Positions 63,880 to 64,000 of a stretch of 64,000 nt of DNA are shown here, one piece after another. Numbering within the stretch: position 1 is the first letter of the stretch; each line of letters begins with the position of its first letter. The DNA comes from Phycisphaerae bacterium (lineage in GTDB: Bacteria > Planctomycetota > Phycisphaerae > UBA1845 > JAFGLZ01). The notes under the pieces were generated by a model. It saw only the letters and a program-made list of their open reading frames with translations, was not told where the DNA came from and searched no databases. Position numbers and translations under genes: made by a program. The DNA is taken from the NCBI GenBank assembly GCA_016927755.1, contig JAFGLZ010000108.1, positions 1-64,000 on the forward strand. The letters are read 5' to 3'.

Positions 63880-64000
63880 CAGCGATCCTCCTTCTCATCC
63901 AGGATCCGCCTCAGATCCGCGATGTCCTCCGGGGATAGCTCCTCGTCCTCCAGGAACTCGGCTAGCATCGGCGTCATGGCGCCGTCGTAGACGCGCCTCA
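63879..64000 (-). CDS. BlaI/MecI-family repressor, C-terminal end (partial)
   Basis: Only the last 39 residues are in the window, on the minus strand, ending with the TGA at 63881-63879. They read MTPMLAEFLEDEELSPEDIA and then DLRRILDEKEDR, the usual dimerisation tail of BlaI/MecI/CopY-type winged-helix repressors. The stop overlaps the start of the M56 gene, giving the classic blaI-blaR1 order. By analogy the repressor would be cleaved when the membrane peptidase senses its signal. Confidence 0.82.
   Translation of the reverse strand, partial: RRVYDGAMTPMLAEFLEDEELSPEDIADLRRILDEKEDR

Noticed and set aside
1-64000. Mobile elements, prophage genes or CRISPR arrays
   Set aside because: No transposase, integrase, phage structural gene, regular short repeats or cas-like proteins were seen anywhere.

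Overview
This 64 kb window is high-GC DNA from what looks like a member of the Planctomycetota, most likely of the Phycisphaerae type. The evidence is the very large number of exported carbohydrate-active and beta-propeller proteins, a neutral-ceramidase-like protein, a membrane protein ending in a CxxCGY...CPECG zinc ribbon, a BlaI/BlaR1-type pair, a lipid A-type acyltransferase and a fused CcsA. No rRNA, insertion sequence, phage gene or CRISPR array was seen. The taxonomic call is an inference from gene content.

Layout. 1-3.5 kb: the end of an M20 amidohydrolase, then tagaturonate epimerase (uxaE) and a mannonate oxidoreductase of the SDR type (uxuB), closed by a strong terminator. 3.6-6.3 kb: an exported GH42-like hydrolase. 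6.3-10.1 kb (minus strand): two CorC/HlyC-type CBS membrane proteins, a metallo-beta-lactamase-fold protein lacking most metal ligands, and a TPR protein. 10.7-16.4 kb (plus): ceramidase-like protein, two tandem duplicated PD40 propellers, an FGE-fold lipoprotein and an SGNH-like membrane protein. 16.5-19.3 kb (minus): a large CFI-box C-terminal lipoprotein. Then tRNA-Thr(CGU) and a small membrane protein.

20.5-51.2 kb is mainly a glycan-degradation region. A minus-strand run holds a GH2 enzyme, an SDR, pyruvate:ferredoxin oxidoreductase porA-porB, a GH141-like beta-helix protein, a carbohydrate-binding lipoprotein, a BNR propeller and a GT2 enzyme. The plus strand carries a five-bladed-propeller hydrolase, an alpha/alpha-barrel hydrolase with an apparently permuted LamG domain, mannonate dehydratase (uxuA) and an esterase. 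A second minus-strand operon (51.2-43.1 kb) codes for a linalool dehydratase/isomerase-like protein, a Tat-exported TIM-barrel protein, a GH127 beta-L-arabinofuranosidase and a LamG hydrolase. Taken together these suggest breakdown of a uronate- and arabinose-containing polymer such as pectin. Uronates would pass through UxaE, UxuB and UxuA to 2-keto-3-deoxygluconate and pyruvate, and PorAB could oxidise the pyruvate. No SusC/SusD pair is present.

51.5-64 kb is more housekeeping in character: a GT2 fusion, a dGTPase-like HD protein, a HIT protein, CcsA, an LpxL-type acyltransferase, an FMN-dependent glutamate synthase-like protein with its own terminator, and at the end a BlaI repressor next to an unusual BlaR1-type M56 peptidase fused to a subtilisin domain.
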